A stretch of 29,379 nucleotides of DNA from the NCBI GenBank assembly GCA_013814015.1, contig JACCQS010000096.1, positions 1-29,379 of the forward strand, given 5' to 3'. Below are positions 21,113-28,529 of this stretch, one piece after another. A model generated the notes under the pieces. The model did not search any database. It saw nothing but the letters and a program-made list of their open reading frames with translations, and was not told the origin of the DNA. This DNA is from Geodermatophilaceae bacterium. GTDB taxonomy: Bacteria; Actinomycetota; Actinomycetes; Mycobacteriales; Geodermatophilaceae. A program made the position numbers and the translations under genes. Each line of letters begins with the position of its first letter. Position 1 is the first letter of the stretch.

Positions 21113-24100
21113 TCAGCCGGCCAACAGCCTGGCGGAAAGGTCACCCGGGACGTCGGATTGGTCCAGGGTCGAGCCGTGTGAGCTGGTATGGATCTGCAGT
21201 TGCATGGGAACCCGGGTACGCAGCTCCTCGACGTGGCTCACGATGCCGACAACACGACCACCCTGTCGAAGTTCATCGAGAACCGTCATGACGGCGTCGA
21301 GCGAATCCGGGTCGAGGCTGCCGAATCCCTCGTCGACGAACAAGGTGTCCAGTGCTATTCCGCCGGACTCAGCGGTGACCACGTCGGCAAGGCCCAGGGC
21401 GAGAGCGAGGGAGGCGATGAAGCTCTCGCCGCCGGACAGGGTCTTGGTGGGGCGTTGCGTCCCGGTATGGCTGTCGAGAATGTCCACGCTCAGACCACTG
21501 CGCCGGTTCCCGCCGCGGAGATCGTCGGAGTGCACGAAGCCGTACCGGCCGCTGGACATCTGACGTAGCCGCGTCGTTGCAGCGGCGGCGACCTGCTCGA
21601 GGCGGGCCGCCAGCACGTAGGAGCGCAGTCGCATCTTCTTGACGTTCGCTCCCCCTCCCGCTGCCAGCGCGGCGAGAGCATCCGCCTCGACGCTGGCATC
21701 GAGCACCGGAGCGCACTCGGCCAATGCCTGGTCGAGCAGCACCTGGAGCTCATTCAGCTGGCTTTGAACCGCCCGGGCGCGGCTGAGGGCGGCCACCGCT
21801 TCATCCCGGGTCCTGGCGGCCGCCTCGTGTTCGCGTTCGAGAAGGGTTCGTACCTCGGCCACCTGCCGGCCGAGATCGGAGACCACGCCTGTGACCGGCG
21901 CCGAGGACGGCGCGAACTCACCAGGAACACCTGCGAGTATGCCGGCCGGACGCGGGTAGCGCGGCAGTTCGTCCAGCTCGGCAAGTGCACCGTCGACCTC
22001 TTCGGTTGCCGAGATCAGTTCGGCGGACACTCTGGTCTGGCTGTCCTCGTGTTCGCGTATCGCCCGGATCAGGCCGTTGCGTGTGTTTTCGTCCAGAAGA
22101 GCGGCCGCGGCCGCCGCAGCGGAGTGGAAGCCGCAGCGCTGCAGTCGATCCTCGACTTCTTCGCGAGTGTGCAATGCAGTCGCAACCGCGGACGCGGAAA
22201 CGGACGCGGCCTGCTCGACCGCCTCGGCCGCTTCCGCTAGGGCGGTGAGTCGCTCCCGTCGCGCCGTCAGGGAAGCGTCCTGTCCCCGAGCCTTGTCCAG
22301 GCGTCGGCGCCCGGCACCGACCCTGGCCGTTATCTCCTTGGTCGTCGTTCGATCCTCGACCTGGGCCTGCGCCAGCACGCCGAGTTGGGCAGCGACGTCC
22401 TCTCGTCCGGCAACCAGATCCGCGTACTCGCGGATCAGGTCGGGCAACTGCTGCGCGGCGGTCCGAGCGGCCGCATCGGCCGTTCCCGCGACCGAAAGCT
22501 CCGCACGTACGGCAGCCAGGGAGGCTCCCGACGTGACCGAGCAGCACGCGTCGTACTCACGACGCAGTTCGAGCACGCTGGCAGCCTCGCGAAGGCACAC
22601 CTGCTCGAGGCTGTCGTGCCTATCCGCTGCAGCCTGCTCGTCCTTGGCCGTCACCGCAGCGTCGGCCGGCTGAGCGGGCGCAGGGTGTTCGGCCGACCCG
22701 CACACCGGACAGTTCCGGCCGTCGCAGAGCTGACCGGCCAGTTCGGCGGCGATGCCGGCCAGCCGCGTCTGGCGCAACGTCAGCCAGCGCGCCTTGGCGC
22801 TCAGGACTGTCCGTTGGCTCGCGATGTGGACGGACTCGGCCGTGCCGATCAGCTTTCCGAGGGCTTTGGTCCGGGTCGCTGCCTCCACCCGAGCTTGTGC
22901 CGCCGTCAATCTGGCCGCGGTGTGGTCCATCTGAGCCGCGGCCAGCCGGGCGGCGTCCCGGCGTGCCTCGACGTCAGCCAGCGCGGCCGGCAGTCGACGG
23001 CTGATTTCCTGCAGGTCGGCTAAGGAGGTCCCTCGTCGCGCTTGCTGCTCGGCCAACTTGGCGAGCATCGACTCGGCAGCCTCGACGCCAGCCCATTCCA
23101 CCTCCAGGCCTTCCAGCCGGGCGACCTCGTCCCGCATGTTCCTGCTCCACCGCCGCAGTTCGGGCCCGACCGAGCCGCTGCCCGAGATGGAGGTCAATTC
23201 CGGTTGATCGGTGGCCGCCGCTCCCGCCGGTTGCAGCCGGACCGGGCACTGGGTGGCGACATCCAGGCCGGTCAGATCCGAATAGGTGTCGGCGAGATTC
23301 GCGGCGGCTGCGGCCGTCCGAGTCCGGTCCGTGTCAACTGCGTCCAGGAACGGCCGAAGGGGTTCAGCGCCCAGCGCAGCAGCGAGCCGTGTTCGCTGGT
23401 CGGCGACGTCTTCGGAGCGGGCCTCTAGGAAGTCTCGCTGCCCGCAGACCGCCAGCAGCCGATCGACCGCGCGTACCGCCCGTCGAGCCCGGTTCGGTCC
23501 GGTCTCAGCACTTACGAGCCTCGTCCTGGTCACCTCGTCCTGCGCCTGCGCGGCGACGAACTGGGCGCTGGCCCTGTCGAGTTGGCCCAACAGATAGGCC
23601 CGGACGTCGTCCGGATCCTCGGTTGCGGGTCTGGCCGGTATCGCCGCGCCGCTCCCTGTCACCGGCAGTGCCCGGGCGACCTGCTCGACCCGATGCAGCA
23701 GCCGGTCCACCGTGTCCTGCGCCTGTGTGAGGGCCGCTCGCAGGGTCCGTGCGTGCTCGGCCAGCCAGTCCTCTACAGCGGTGAAGCGGCCGGCGTCGAA
23801 CAGTGTCTCCAGGACCTTGGCTCGCTGATCGGGCTCGGCTCGGAGGAACTCGGCGAACTCGCCCTGCGGAAGCAGGACGACCTGCCAGAACTGTTCCGCG
23901 CTGAGTCCGACCTGAGCCCGTAGGTAGTCCCCACCCTCGTCCAACCGGATGCTGACCGGCTCCCAAGCTCGGTCCACTTCACGCTGGATGTGCAGAAGCG
24001 CCTGATCCTTGGTCGTGCCGCCTCCCCGCGCCTTGGGGCGGGTCTGCTCGGGGCGCCGGGTGATCCGCACCCGCTGACCGCGAAGGGTCAGCTCGCAGAC

Positions 24101-24337
24101 GACCTCGGTACGAATTGCCGGCATCGCATGGTCGCTGCGCAGTCGCTTCTCTTGCCCGCGGGCTCCGGGCACCCGGCCGTACAGGGCGAACGCGATCGCG
24201 TCGAGCAGCGAGGTCTTGCCCGCCCCGGTAGGTCCGCAGAGCAGGAACAGCCCGTCCCTGCTCAGCTCGTCGAGATCGACCCGAATGGTGTCCGCGAACG
24301 GCCCGAAGGCGGTCACGGTCAGCGAGTGCACCCTCAT
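21113..24337 (-). CDS. sbcC: Exonuclease subunit SbcC
   Basis: A 1074-residue SMC/Rad50-like ATPase, partner of SbcD in the complex that cuts hairpins and processes DNA ends. Walker A is GPTGAGKTS at 35-43. The middle is a long Ala/Arg/Glu-rich coiled coil with the zinc hook CPVC at 543-546. The ABC signature SGGE begins at S968, and Walker B with the catalytic glutamate is LFVDEGFGSLD around 999-1009. N-terminal MRVHSLTVTAFGPF is typical. The ATG at 24337 overlaps the sbcD stop as ATGA; the open frame to 24535 lies within sbcD. Length is normal for actinobacteria. Confidence 0.95.
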   Translation of the reverse strand: MRVHSLTVTAFGPFADTIRVDLDELSRDGLFLLCGPTGAGKTSLLDAIAFALYGRVPGARGQEKRLRSDHAMPAIRTEVVCELTLRGQRVRITRRPEQTRPKARGGGTTKDQALLHIQREVDRAWEPVSIRLDEGGDYLRAQVGLSAEQFWQVVLLPQGEFAEFLRAEPDQRAKVLETLFDAGRFTAVEDWLAEHARTLRAALTQAQDTVDRLLHRVEQVARALPVTGSGAAIPARPATEDPDDVRAYLLGQLDRASAQFVAAQAQDEVTRTRLVSAETGPNRARRAVRAVDRLLAVCGQRDFLEARSEDVADQRTRLAAALGAEPLRPFLDAVDTDRTRTAAAAANLADTYSDLTGLDVATQCPVRLQPAGAAATDQPELTSISGSGSVGPELRRWSRNMRDEVARLEGLEVEWAGVEAAESMLAKLAEQQARRGTSLADLQEISRRLPAALADVEARRDAARLAAAQMDHTAARLTAAQARVEAATRTKALGKLIGTAESVHIASQRTVLSAKARWLTLRQTRLAGIAAELAGQLCDGRNCPVCGSAEHPAPAQPADAAVTAKDEQAAADRHDSLEQVCLREAASVLELRREYDACCSVTSGASLAAVRAELSVAGTADAAARTAAQQLPDLIREYADLVAGREDVAAQLGVLAQAQVEDRTTTKEITARVGAGRRRLDKARGQDASLTARRERLTALAEAAEAVEQAASVSASAVATALHTREEVEDRLQRCGFHSAAAAAAALLDENTRNGLIRAIREHEDSQTRVSAELISATEEVDGALAELDELPRYPRPAGILAGVPGEFAPSSAPVTGVVSDLGRQVAEVRTLLEREHEAAARTRDEAVAALSRARAVQSQLNELQVLLDQALAECAPVLDASVEADALAALAAGGGANVKKMRLRSYVLAARLEQVAAAATTRLRQMSSGRYGFVHSDDLRGGNRRSGLSVDILDSHTGTQRPTKTLSGGESFIASLALALGLADVVTAESGGIALDTLFVDEGFGSLDPDSLDAVMTVLDELRQGGRVVGIVSHVEELRTRVPMQLQIHTSSHGSTLDQSDVPGDLSARLLAG

Positions 24338-25485
24338 GAGGCACCCTCGGCGACTCGTCCGGCGGCGAGGGCGACCGACAGCAGATCGGTCTCGGCCGTG
24401 GTGACCGGAGTCGCTCGTACGTGTTGGACGAAGTCCGTGACGATCCCAAGATCGCTGCGCCCGACGATCCGCTCGCCATAGCTGCGGGTGCTCTCGATGT
24501 GGTCCACGATCGGAGCCCAGTCGAGGTGGACGCAATAGCTGAAGCGGGCCCGAAGCCGGCGCATGGCGTCCACCGGTCGGGTGGCATCCAGCAGCTGTGC
24601 GCTGACGTAGTCCTCGACGTGAGCCTCGTACCGCGGCTCGTTGACCAGCTCATCCACAGTCCCGGTGAGAGTGACCAACTCGCGCGGTCGGTCGAGTTCG
24701 TGGACAGTGACGCCGGCCCTACCCTCGGCATCGAAATCCACCAGCGTGACCGACTTCACCTGATCAGCCTCGGCGAAGGAATACGGCAGCGGCGAGCCCG
24801 AATAGCGCACACCCGGCACGATTTCCTGCGCACGGTGCAGGTGGCCGAGCGCGACGTAGTCGATACCGGCGAAGATCTCGGCGGGCGCAACCTCCACCCC
24901 GCCGACACTGATGTCGCGCTCGCTGTCACCCCGTACGCCTCCGGCGACGAACGCGTGGGCAAGGACCACCGTCCGGGTCAGCCCGCGCCGGTCCCGGTCG
25001 GCGCGGATCTGATCCATCGCGGCGCTGAGCACATCGGTGTGACCGCGGGCCTGGGGCATGCCCAACGCGTGCTTGGCGAGGTCGGGTTCGAGATACGGGA
25101 TCCCGTAGATGCCGACCGTCCCGTGCGCGTCTTGGAGCAGGACCGGCTCAGCCAGGCTGGACACGCTCGTGCGCAGGTGCACGCCATTGGCTGCCAACAG
25201 ACCTGCCGCGTATGCCAGCCGGATCGAGGAGTCGTGATTGCCCGGAGTGATGATCACCTGTGCACCCGTGGACCAGAGCGCGGTCAGGACGGAATCCAGC
25301 ACAGCGGTGGCAGCCGCGGGCGGGATCGCCCGGTCATAGATGTCACCGGCGACGAGGACCACATCCACCGACTCGGCAGTGATCAGATCGGCGAGGCCGG
25401 TCAGCACCCGCTCCTGGTCAGCGAGCAGATCCGCACCATGCAGTGACCGGCCGATGTGCCAGTCCGAGGTGTGCAGCAGTCGCAT
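24334..25485 (-). CDS. sbcD: Exonuclease subunit SbcD
   Basis: A 383-residue Mre11-like, manganese-dependent nuclease. Phosphodiesterase motifs: HTSDWHIG at 5-12, GDIYDR at 47-52, GNHD at 82-85 and later LGHLHRAQ. The C-terminal capping domain is less conserved. The start is ATG at 25485 (MRLLHTSDWHIGRSL); a TAGCGT hexamer 7 nt upstream indicates a leaderless mRNA. The reading from 25530 adds unconserved residues. The stop overlaps sbcC. Divergent from the arsR gene. Confidence 0.95.
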   Translation of the reverse strand: MRLLHTSDWHIGRSLHGADLLADQERVLTGLADLITAESVDVVLVAGDIYDRAIPPAAATAVLDSVLTALWSTGAQVIITPGNHDSSIRLAYAAGLLAANGVHLRTSVSSLAEPVLLQDAHGTVGIYGIPYLEPDLAKHALGMPQARGHTDVLSAAMDQIRADRDRRGLTRTVVLAHAFVAGGVRGDSERDISVGGVEVAPAEIFAGIDYVALGHLHRAQEIVPGVRYSGSPLPYSFAEADQVKSVTLVDFDAEGRAGVTVHELDRPRELVTLTGTVDELVNEPRYEAHVEDYVSAQLLDATRPVDAMRRLRARFSYCVHLDWAPIVDHIESTRSYGERIVGRSDLGIVTDFVQHVRATPVTTAETDLLSVALAAGRVAEGAS

Positions 25486-25492
25486 GACCCGG

Positions 25493-25498
25493 ACGCTA
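25493..25498 (-). promoter_or_regulatory. Putative -10 box of sbcD (leaderless)
   Basis: TAGCGT on the minus strand, 7 nt before the sbcD ATG; identical to the hexamers before birA and DUF3499. No ribosome-binding site is visible before this ATG. Confidence 0.5.
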
Positions 25499-25575
25499 AC
25501 GCCGGCCCCCGACAAATCTCCGGACGGCACGCAGCCAGACCGCCGTTATGCGCACAACGGTGGACAGCGGAACGC

Positions 25576-25581
25576 TATTGT
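25576..25581 (+). promoter_or_regulatory. Putative -10 box of the arsR-type gene
   Basis: TATTGT, 8 nt before the ATG at 25590. It supports that start over the upstream ATG at 25548. No clear -35. Confidence 0.45.
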
Positions 25582-25588
25582 CGGGACA

Positions 25589-25606
25589 TATGAACAGATC
25601 CTCATA
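25589..25606. promoter_or_regulatory. Candidate ArsR/SmtB operator overlapping the start codon
   Basis: Inverted repeat TATGA, 8 nt, TCATA. It begins one base before the ATG at 25590 and lies directly downstream of the -10 box, where binding would block transcription. Such AT-rich inverted repeats are typical for SmtB/ArsR repressors. Confidence 0.4.
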
Positions 25607-25994
25607 CGACAGTCCTTCGTTGGTCGACGGATGCGCGGTGCCGGTCGTGGACGCGGCGAGAGTTCGCGACGTCCTGGAACGGATGCCTCCAGAGGACGAG
25701 GTGGTCGACACCGCCGACGTTTTCGACCTCCTCTCCGATCCCAATCGGCTGCGGCTGCTCGTCGCGATGCTCGACGGGGAGTTGTGCGTCTGCGACCTCG
25801 CCGCGGTCACCGGGATGAGCGAGTCGGCGGCCTCGCATGCGCTGCGGTTGCTGCGTGCGCACCGCGTGGTCACCGCGCGACGCGCCGGGCGCCGGGCCTT
25901 CTACCGGCTGGCCGACGGTCACGTACGGATGCTCCTCGATCTCGCCTTTGCCCACACCCAGCACACCGACGCCGTGCATCCGGAACGGACCTAA
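25590..25994 (+). CDS. ArsR/SmtB-family metal-sensing repressor
   Basis: A 134-residue winged-helix repressor. The core runs from VFDLLSDPNRLRLLVAMLDGELCVCDLAAVTGMSESAASHALRLLRAHRVV to RAGRRAFYRLADGHV. It keeps the alpha-3 cysteine pair CVC and, near the C-terminus, an alpha-5 site D-x-H-x10-H-x2-H (DGHVRM...AHTQH), the ligand spacing of zinc/nickel/cobalt sensors such as SmtB. The paired CDF exporter favours zinc or cobalt sensing. The start is ATG at 25590, with a -10 box 8 nt upstream; ATG at 25548 would add 14 residues across the promoter. The next gene starts 4 nt after its stop, so the two form an operon. Confidence 0.88.
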   Translation: MNRSSYDSPSLVDGCAVPVVDAARVRDVLERMPPEDEVVDTADVFDLLSDPNRLRLLVAMLDGELCVCDLAAVTGMSESAASHALRLLRAHRVVTARRAGRRAFYRLADGHVRMLLDLAFAHTQHTDAVHPERT

Positions 25995-25998
25995 CGCC

Positions 25999-26952
25999 GT
26001 GGCTACCGGCGCGAGCGACTCCACCCGCCGTTCACATGGGCACTCGCACGGCCATCCGCACGGCTCGGCCAGCGGCCACGCCGGCGCCCGGCATCGCTGG
26101 CGACTGGCCGTCGCGTTCACGTTGATCGCAGCGTTCTTCGTCGTCGAACTCGTCTACGGGCTGATCTCAGGATCGCTGGCTCTGGTTTCCGATGCCGGGC
26201 ACATGGCCGCCGACGTGGTGGCGCTGGGTGCGGCGTTGGTGGCTACCCGGATCGCCACGCGAGTGGATAGAACCGGGCGGCGTACGTACGGGTCGTACCG
26301 CGCGGAAGTCTTCGCCTCGCTACTGGCCGTCCTGCTGATGTTGGGGGCGTCAGCCTTCGTCGTCATCGAGGCTCTCCGCCGGATCGGATCGCCCGCCGAG
26401 GTCGCCGCCGAGCCCATGCTGATCGTCGGAGCGATCGGCCTGGCGATCAACGTCGTGGTCCTACTGATGCTCAGGGCCGGCGCCGGGGAGAGCCTGAACG
26501 TCAAAGGCGCCTACCTGGAAGTGGTTGCCGACACCGCCGGCTCGGTCGGTGTCATCCTCGCCGGCCTGCTCGTGTCGGCAACCGGGTCGCCGGTCTGGGA
26601 CACCGTCGTCGCGCTGATGATCGGGCTGTTCGTCGTCGTTCGGGCAATCTCATTGGGACGCCAGGTGTTTGCGGTGCTGGGCCAGCACGCACCTGCCGGA
26701 ATCAATCCGGAGGCCGTGACCGCAGACCTGTGCGCGGTCACCGGCGTCCAGAGCGTTCATGACCTGCACTTGTGGACATTGACGTCCGGGATGCACGTGG
26801 CCACCGTGCACCTGGTTACCGATGATCTCGCTGACAGCCATGCTGTGCTCGATCAGGCTCGGGAACTACTGCGCAGCCACCATGGGATCGCGCACGCCAC
26901 CCTGCAGATCGAACCGGCCGACCACACCGGCTGCGCCGAACTTGGCTGGTGA
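25999..26952 (+). CDS. CDF-family zinc/cobalt exporter (CzcD/ZitB-like)
   Basis: A 317-residue cation diffusion facilitator. The N-terminus is histidine-rich (SHGHSHGHPHGSASGHAGARH, metal-binding loop), followed by six membrane helices from about residue 32 to 215 and a C-terminal cytoplasmic domain (SVHDLHLWTLTSGMHVATVHLV). TM2 has the site H-M-A-A-D in SDAGHMAAD. TM5 reads LEVVADTAGSVGV, with Glu where CzcD/YiiP have His, a variation seen in some actinobacterial CDFs as far as I recall. It exports divalent metal against protons. GTG start at 25999, 4 nt after the arsR stop; the open frame from 25837 is within arsR. Presumably repressed by that ArsR until metal is high. Confidence 0.92.
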   Translation: MATGASDSTRRSHGHSHGHPHGSASGHAGARHRWRLAVAFTLIAAFFVVELVYGLISGSLALVSDAGHMAADVVALGAALVATRIATRVDRTGRRTYGSYRAEVFASLLAVLLMLGASAFVVIEALRRIGSPAEVAAEPMLIVGAIGLAINVVVLLMLRAGAGESLNVKGAYLEVVADTAGSVGVILAGLLVSATGSPVWDTVVALMIGLFVVVRAISLGRQVFAVLGQHAPAGINPEAVTADLCAVTGVQSVHDLHLWTLTSGMHVATVHLVTDDLADSHAVLDQARELLRSHHGIAHATLQIEPADHTGCAELGW

Positions 26953-26969
26953 CCCGAGGCCTTTATGAC

Positions 26970-27033
26970 GCCGGTTCGCTACACAACCTCCGCTATGAGC
27001 CGCGATAGAGGGGAGGTTGTGTAGCGAACCGGC
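26970..27033. repeat. Perfect 22-bp inverted repeat (long hairpin) between convergent genes
   Basis: Left arm 26970-26991 begins GCCGGTTCGCTACACAACC; right arm 27012-27033 is its exact reverse complement, across a 20-nt loop. Inside the loop CTAT/ATAG (26993-26996 and 27005-27008) adds 4 more pairs, leaving an 8-nt loop. It sits 18 nt after the CDF stop and 8 nt before the PH-domain gene's stop. It could terminate both genes, though no T-run follows. Perfection over 22 bp is more than a terminator needs. Confidence 0.85.
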
Positions 27034-27040
27034 CCTTTGC

Positions 27041-27610
27041 CTAGCGGCGAGCGGGTGGCGGATCGTCCTCGCGGTCGCGATAGGCCTCGCCCACGTACTG
27101 CGCGCTGTCGCGAGCCCGGGACTGCTCGTCCTCTTCGACGAGGTGATTGATCAGCTGCTGGGTCTCGTCGGAGTTCGGGATATTGCGGAAGACCTGCGGC
27201 GGCCCTTCGCCGGCTGACTCGATCGTCAGCGTCCCCGCACCGATGATGCGGTCCCAGAGGGACTGGGTGTAGGAGACGTCGGTGATCCTGGTCAACCCGA
27301 TGTCTTTACCGGTCCGGCTCAGGATGCCGGTCCGCACCATCACCCGATGCGTGGTGATCACGTAGTGCGTTGTCCGCCAGCGCAGCACCGGAATGATGAC
27401 CAGCAGGATCAGGACGACAACAGCCAGCGCCAGCACCACGATTCGCAGCACGTCCTGGGCATCGCCGTCAGGAATGACCGCGACGAGGAAGGACGCGACG
27501 CCGACCACGACGATGAACAGAACCGTGGGGACGAAAACGGTCAGCCAGTGTGGATGCAGATGCTTGACGACGCGCTCGTCGCCGGCCAGCAGATTCTCGG
27601 GAAAGGCCAC
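27041..27610 (-). CDS. PH-domain (bPH2) membrane protein
   Basis: A 189-residue protein, homolog of Rv3278c. N-terminal PENLLAGDERVVKHLHPHWL leads into two membrane helices (TVFVPTVLFIVVVGVASFLVAVI and VLRIVVLALAVVVLILLVII), then a bacterial PH-like domain RTTHYVITTHRVMVRTGILSRTGKDIGLTRITDVSYTQSLWDRIIGAGTLTIESAG. The C-terminal tail is charged. Function is unknown. The start is GTG at 27610 because family members begin just before PENxLxxGE; the reading from 27673 adds an unconserved leader. Adjacent to birA, as in mycobacteria; the GtrA gene that lies beyond it there is not present here. Confidence 0.87.
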   Translation of the reverse strand: MAFPENLLAGDERVVKHLHPHWLTVFVPTVLFIVVVGVASFLVAVIPDGDAQDVLRIVVLALAVVVLILLVIIPVLRWRTTHYVITTHRVMVRTGILSRTGKDIGLTRITDVSYTQSLWDRIIGAGTLTIESAGEGPPQVFRNIPNSDETQQLINHLVEEDEQSRARDSAQYVGEAYRDREDDPPPARR

Positions 27611-27686
27611 GGCCCAAGCATGGCCTACCCTCGGGGCGCTGCCTACCACCGCAACCCCCGTGACGGCGATCACCGACGACGAGGGG

Positions 27687-28511
27687 TCAATCTCCGGGAC
27701 GCACGTGCACCACGTCCGCCGCGACGACCGTGGTCACCTGGCCGCCGTCGGCAAGCACTCGTAGTCCGCCTGAGGGGTCTATCCCCTCGGCTTTGCCGCG
27801 CAGCATCCCGCCCTGCGGTAGATGAACAGTCACCGCACCGCCGACCGTCGCGCAGCAGTCCAGATAGCCGGCCATCAGCCCGCTGCTCAGAGCAGACCCA
27901 TCGGCCTCGGTCCAAGCGGCGTACCAGACTTCGAGCGCGATCAGCAGCTCGATCAGCAACGCCTCCCGCGACACAAGAGCACCCTGCGCCAGTAACGACG
28001 TCGCACCCGCTGGAAGCTCCTCAGTGGTCGTCGAGACGTTCACCCCGATCCCGATAACAACAGACCCGTGGCCGGACTCGGCGAGGATTCCCGCCGCCTT
28101 GGCCTGGCCAGGTCCCAGCAGCAGATCGTTGGGCCACTTCAGGGCGACGTCCACATCTGCCACGGCGCGTACGGCCGTGACCAGGGCCAGGCCCGCGGCG
28201 ATCGGCAGCCAGCCCCAGGTACCCGGAGGCGGCGCCGGTCGGAGCAGCAGGCTGAGCGTCAGGCCCGAACCGCGAGGACTCACCCAGCTCCGGTCGAGCC
28301 GACCGCGGCCACTCGTCTGCTCCTCAGCGACGACAACGAAGCCCTCCGGTGCGCCGTCGCGCGCGGCTGCCGAGGCCTGGGCGTTAGTGGACTCGACGGT
28401 GGAGACAAAGCGTGGCGCCGGCCAACTCGACCCGCGTCGACCAAGCTCCTTGCGCACGGCATCGGCGTCGATCGGACCGCGAACGGCTGAAAGCTGGGCT
28501 GGGTCGGACAC
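27687..28511 (-). CDS. birA: Biotin--[acetyl-CoA carboxylase] ligase (monofunctional BirA)
   Basis: A 274-residue biotin protein ligase, which makes biotinyl-AMP and attaches biotin to the carrier lysine of acyl-CoA carboxylases. Conserved: FVSTVESTNAQA, VVAEEQTSGRGRLDRSW (adenylate loop at about 60-76), GLTLSLLLRP, ALKWPNDLLL with catalytic K125, KAAGILAES and IGIGVNV. No N-terminal helix-turn-helix, so it is not a repressor. The C-terminal SH3-like domain ends in ADVVHVRPG. GTG start at 28511, with TAGCGT 6 nt upstream. Divergent from accD with only 18 bp between the start codons, so biotinylation and carboxylase genes share a promoter region. Confidence 0.94.
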   Translation of the reverse strand: MSDPAQLSAVRGPIDADAVRKELGRRGSSWPAPRFVSTVESTNAQASAAARDGAPEGFVVVAEEQTSGRGRLDRSWVSPRGSGLTLSLLLRPAPPPGTWGWLPIAAGLALVTAVRAVADVDVALKWPNDLLLGPGQAKAAGILAESGHGSVVIGIGVNVSTTTEELPAGATSLLAQGALVSREALLIELLIALEVWYAAWTEADGSALSSGLMAGYLDCCATVGGAVTVHLPQGGMLRGKAEGIDPSGGLRVLADGGQVTTVVAADVVHVRPGD

Positions 28512-28516
28512 GTCGA

Positions 28517-28523
28517 TACGCTA
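28517..28523. promoter_or_regulatory. Overlapping bidirectional -10 boxes of birA and accD
   Basis: Plus strand TACGCT (28517-28522) is 7 nt before the accD GTG; minus strand TAGCGT (28523-28518) is 6 nt before the birA GTG. The two hexamers share five base pairs. Both fit TANNNT and leaderless spacing. No -35 was recognised on either side. Confidence 0.55.
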
Positions 28524-28529
28524 CGACCC

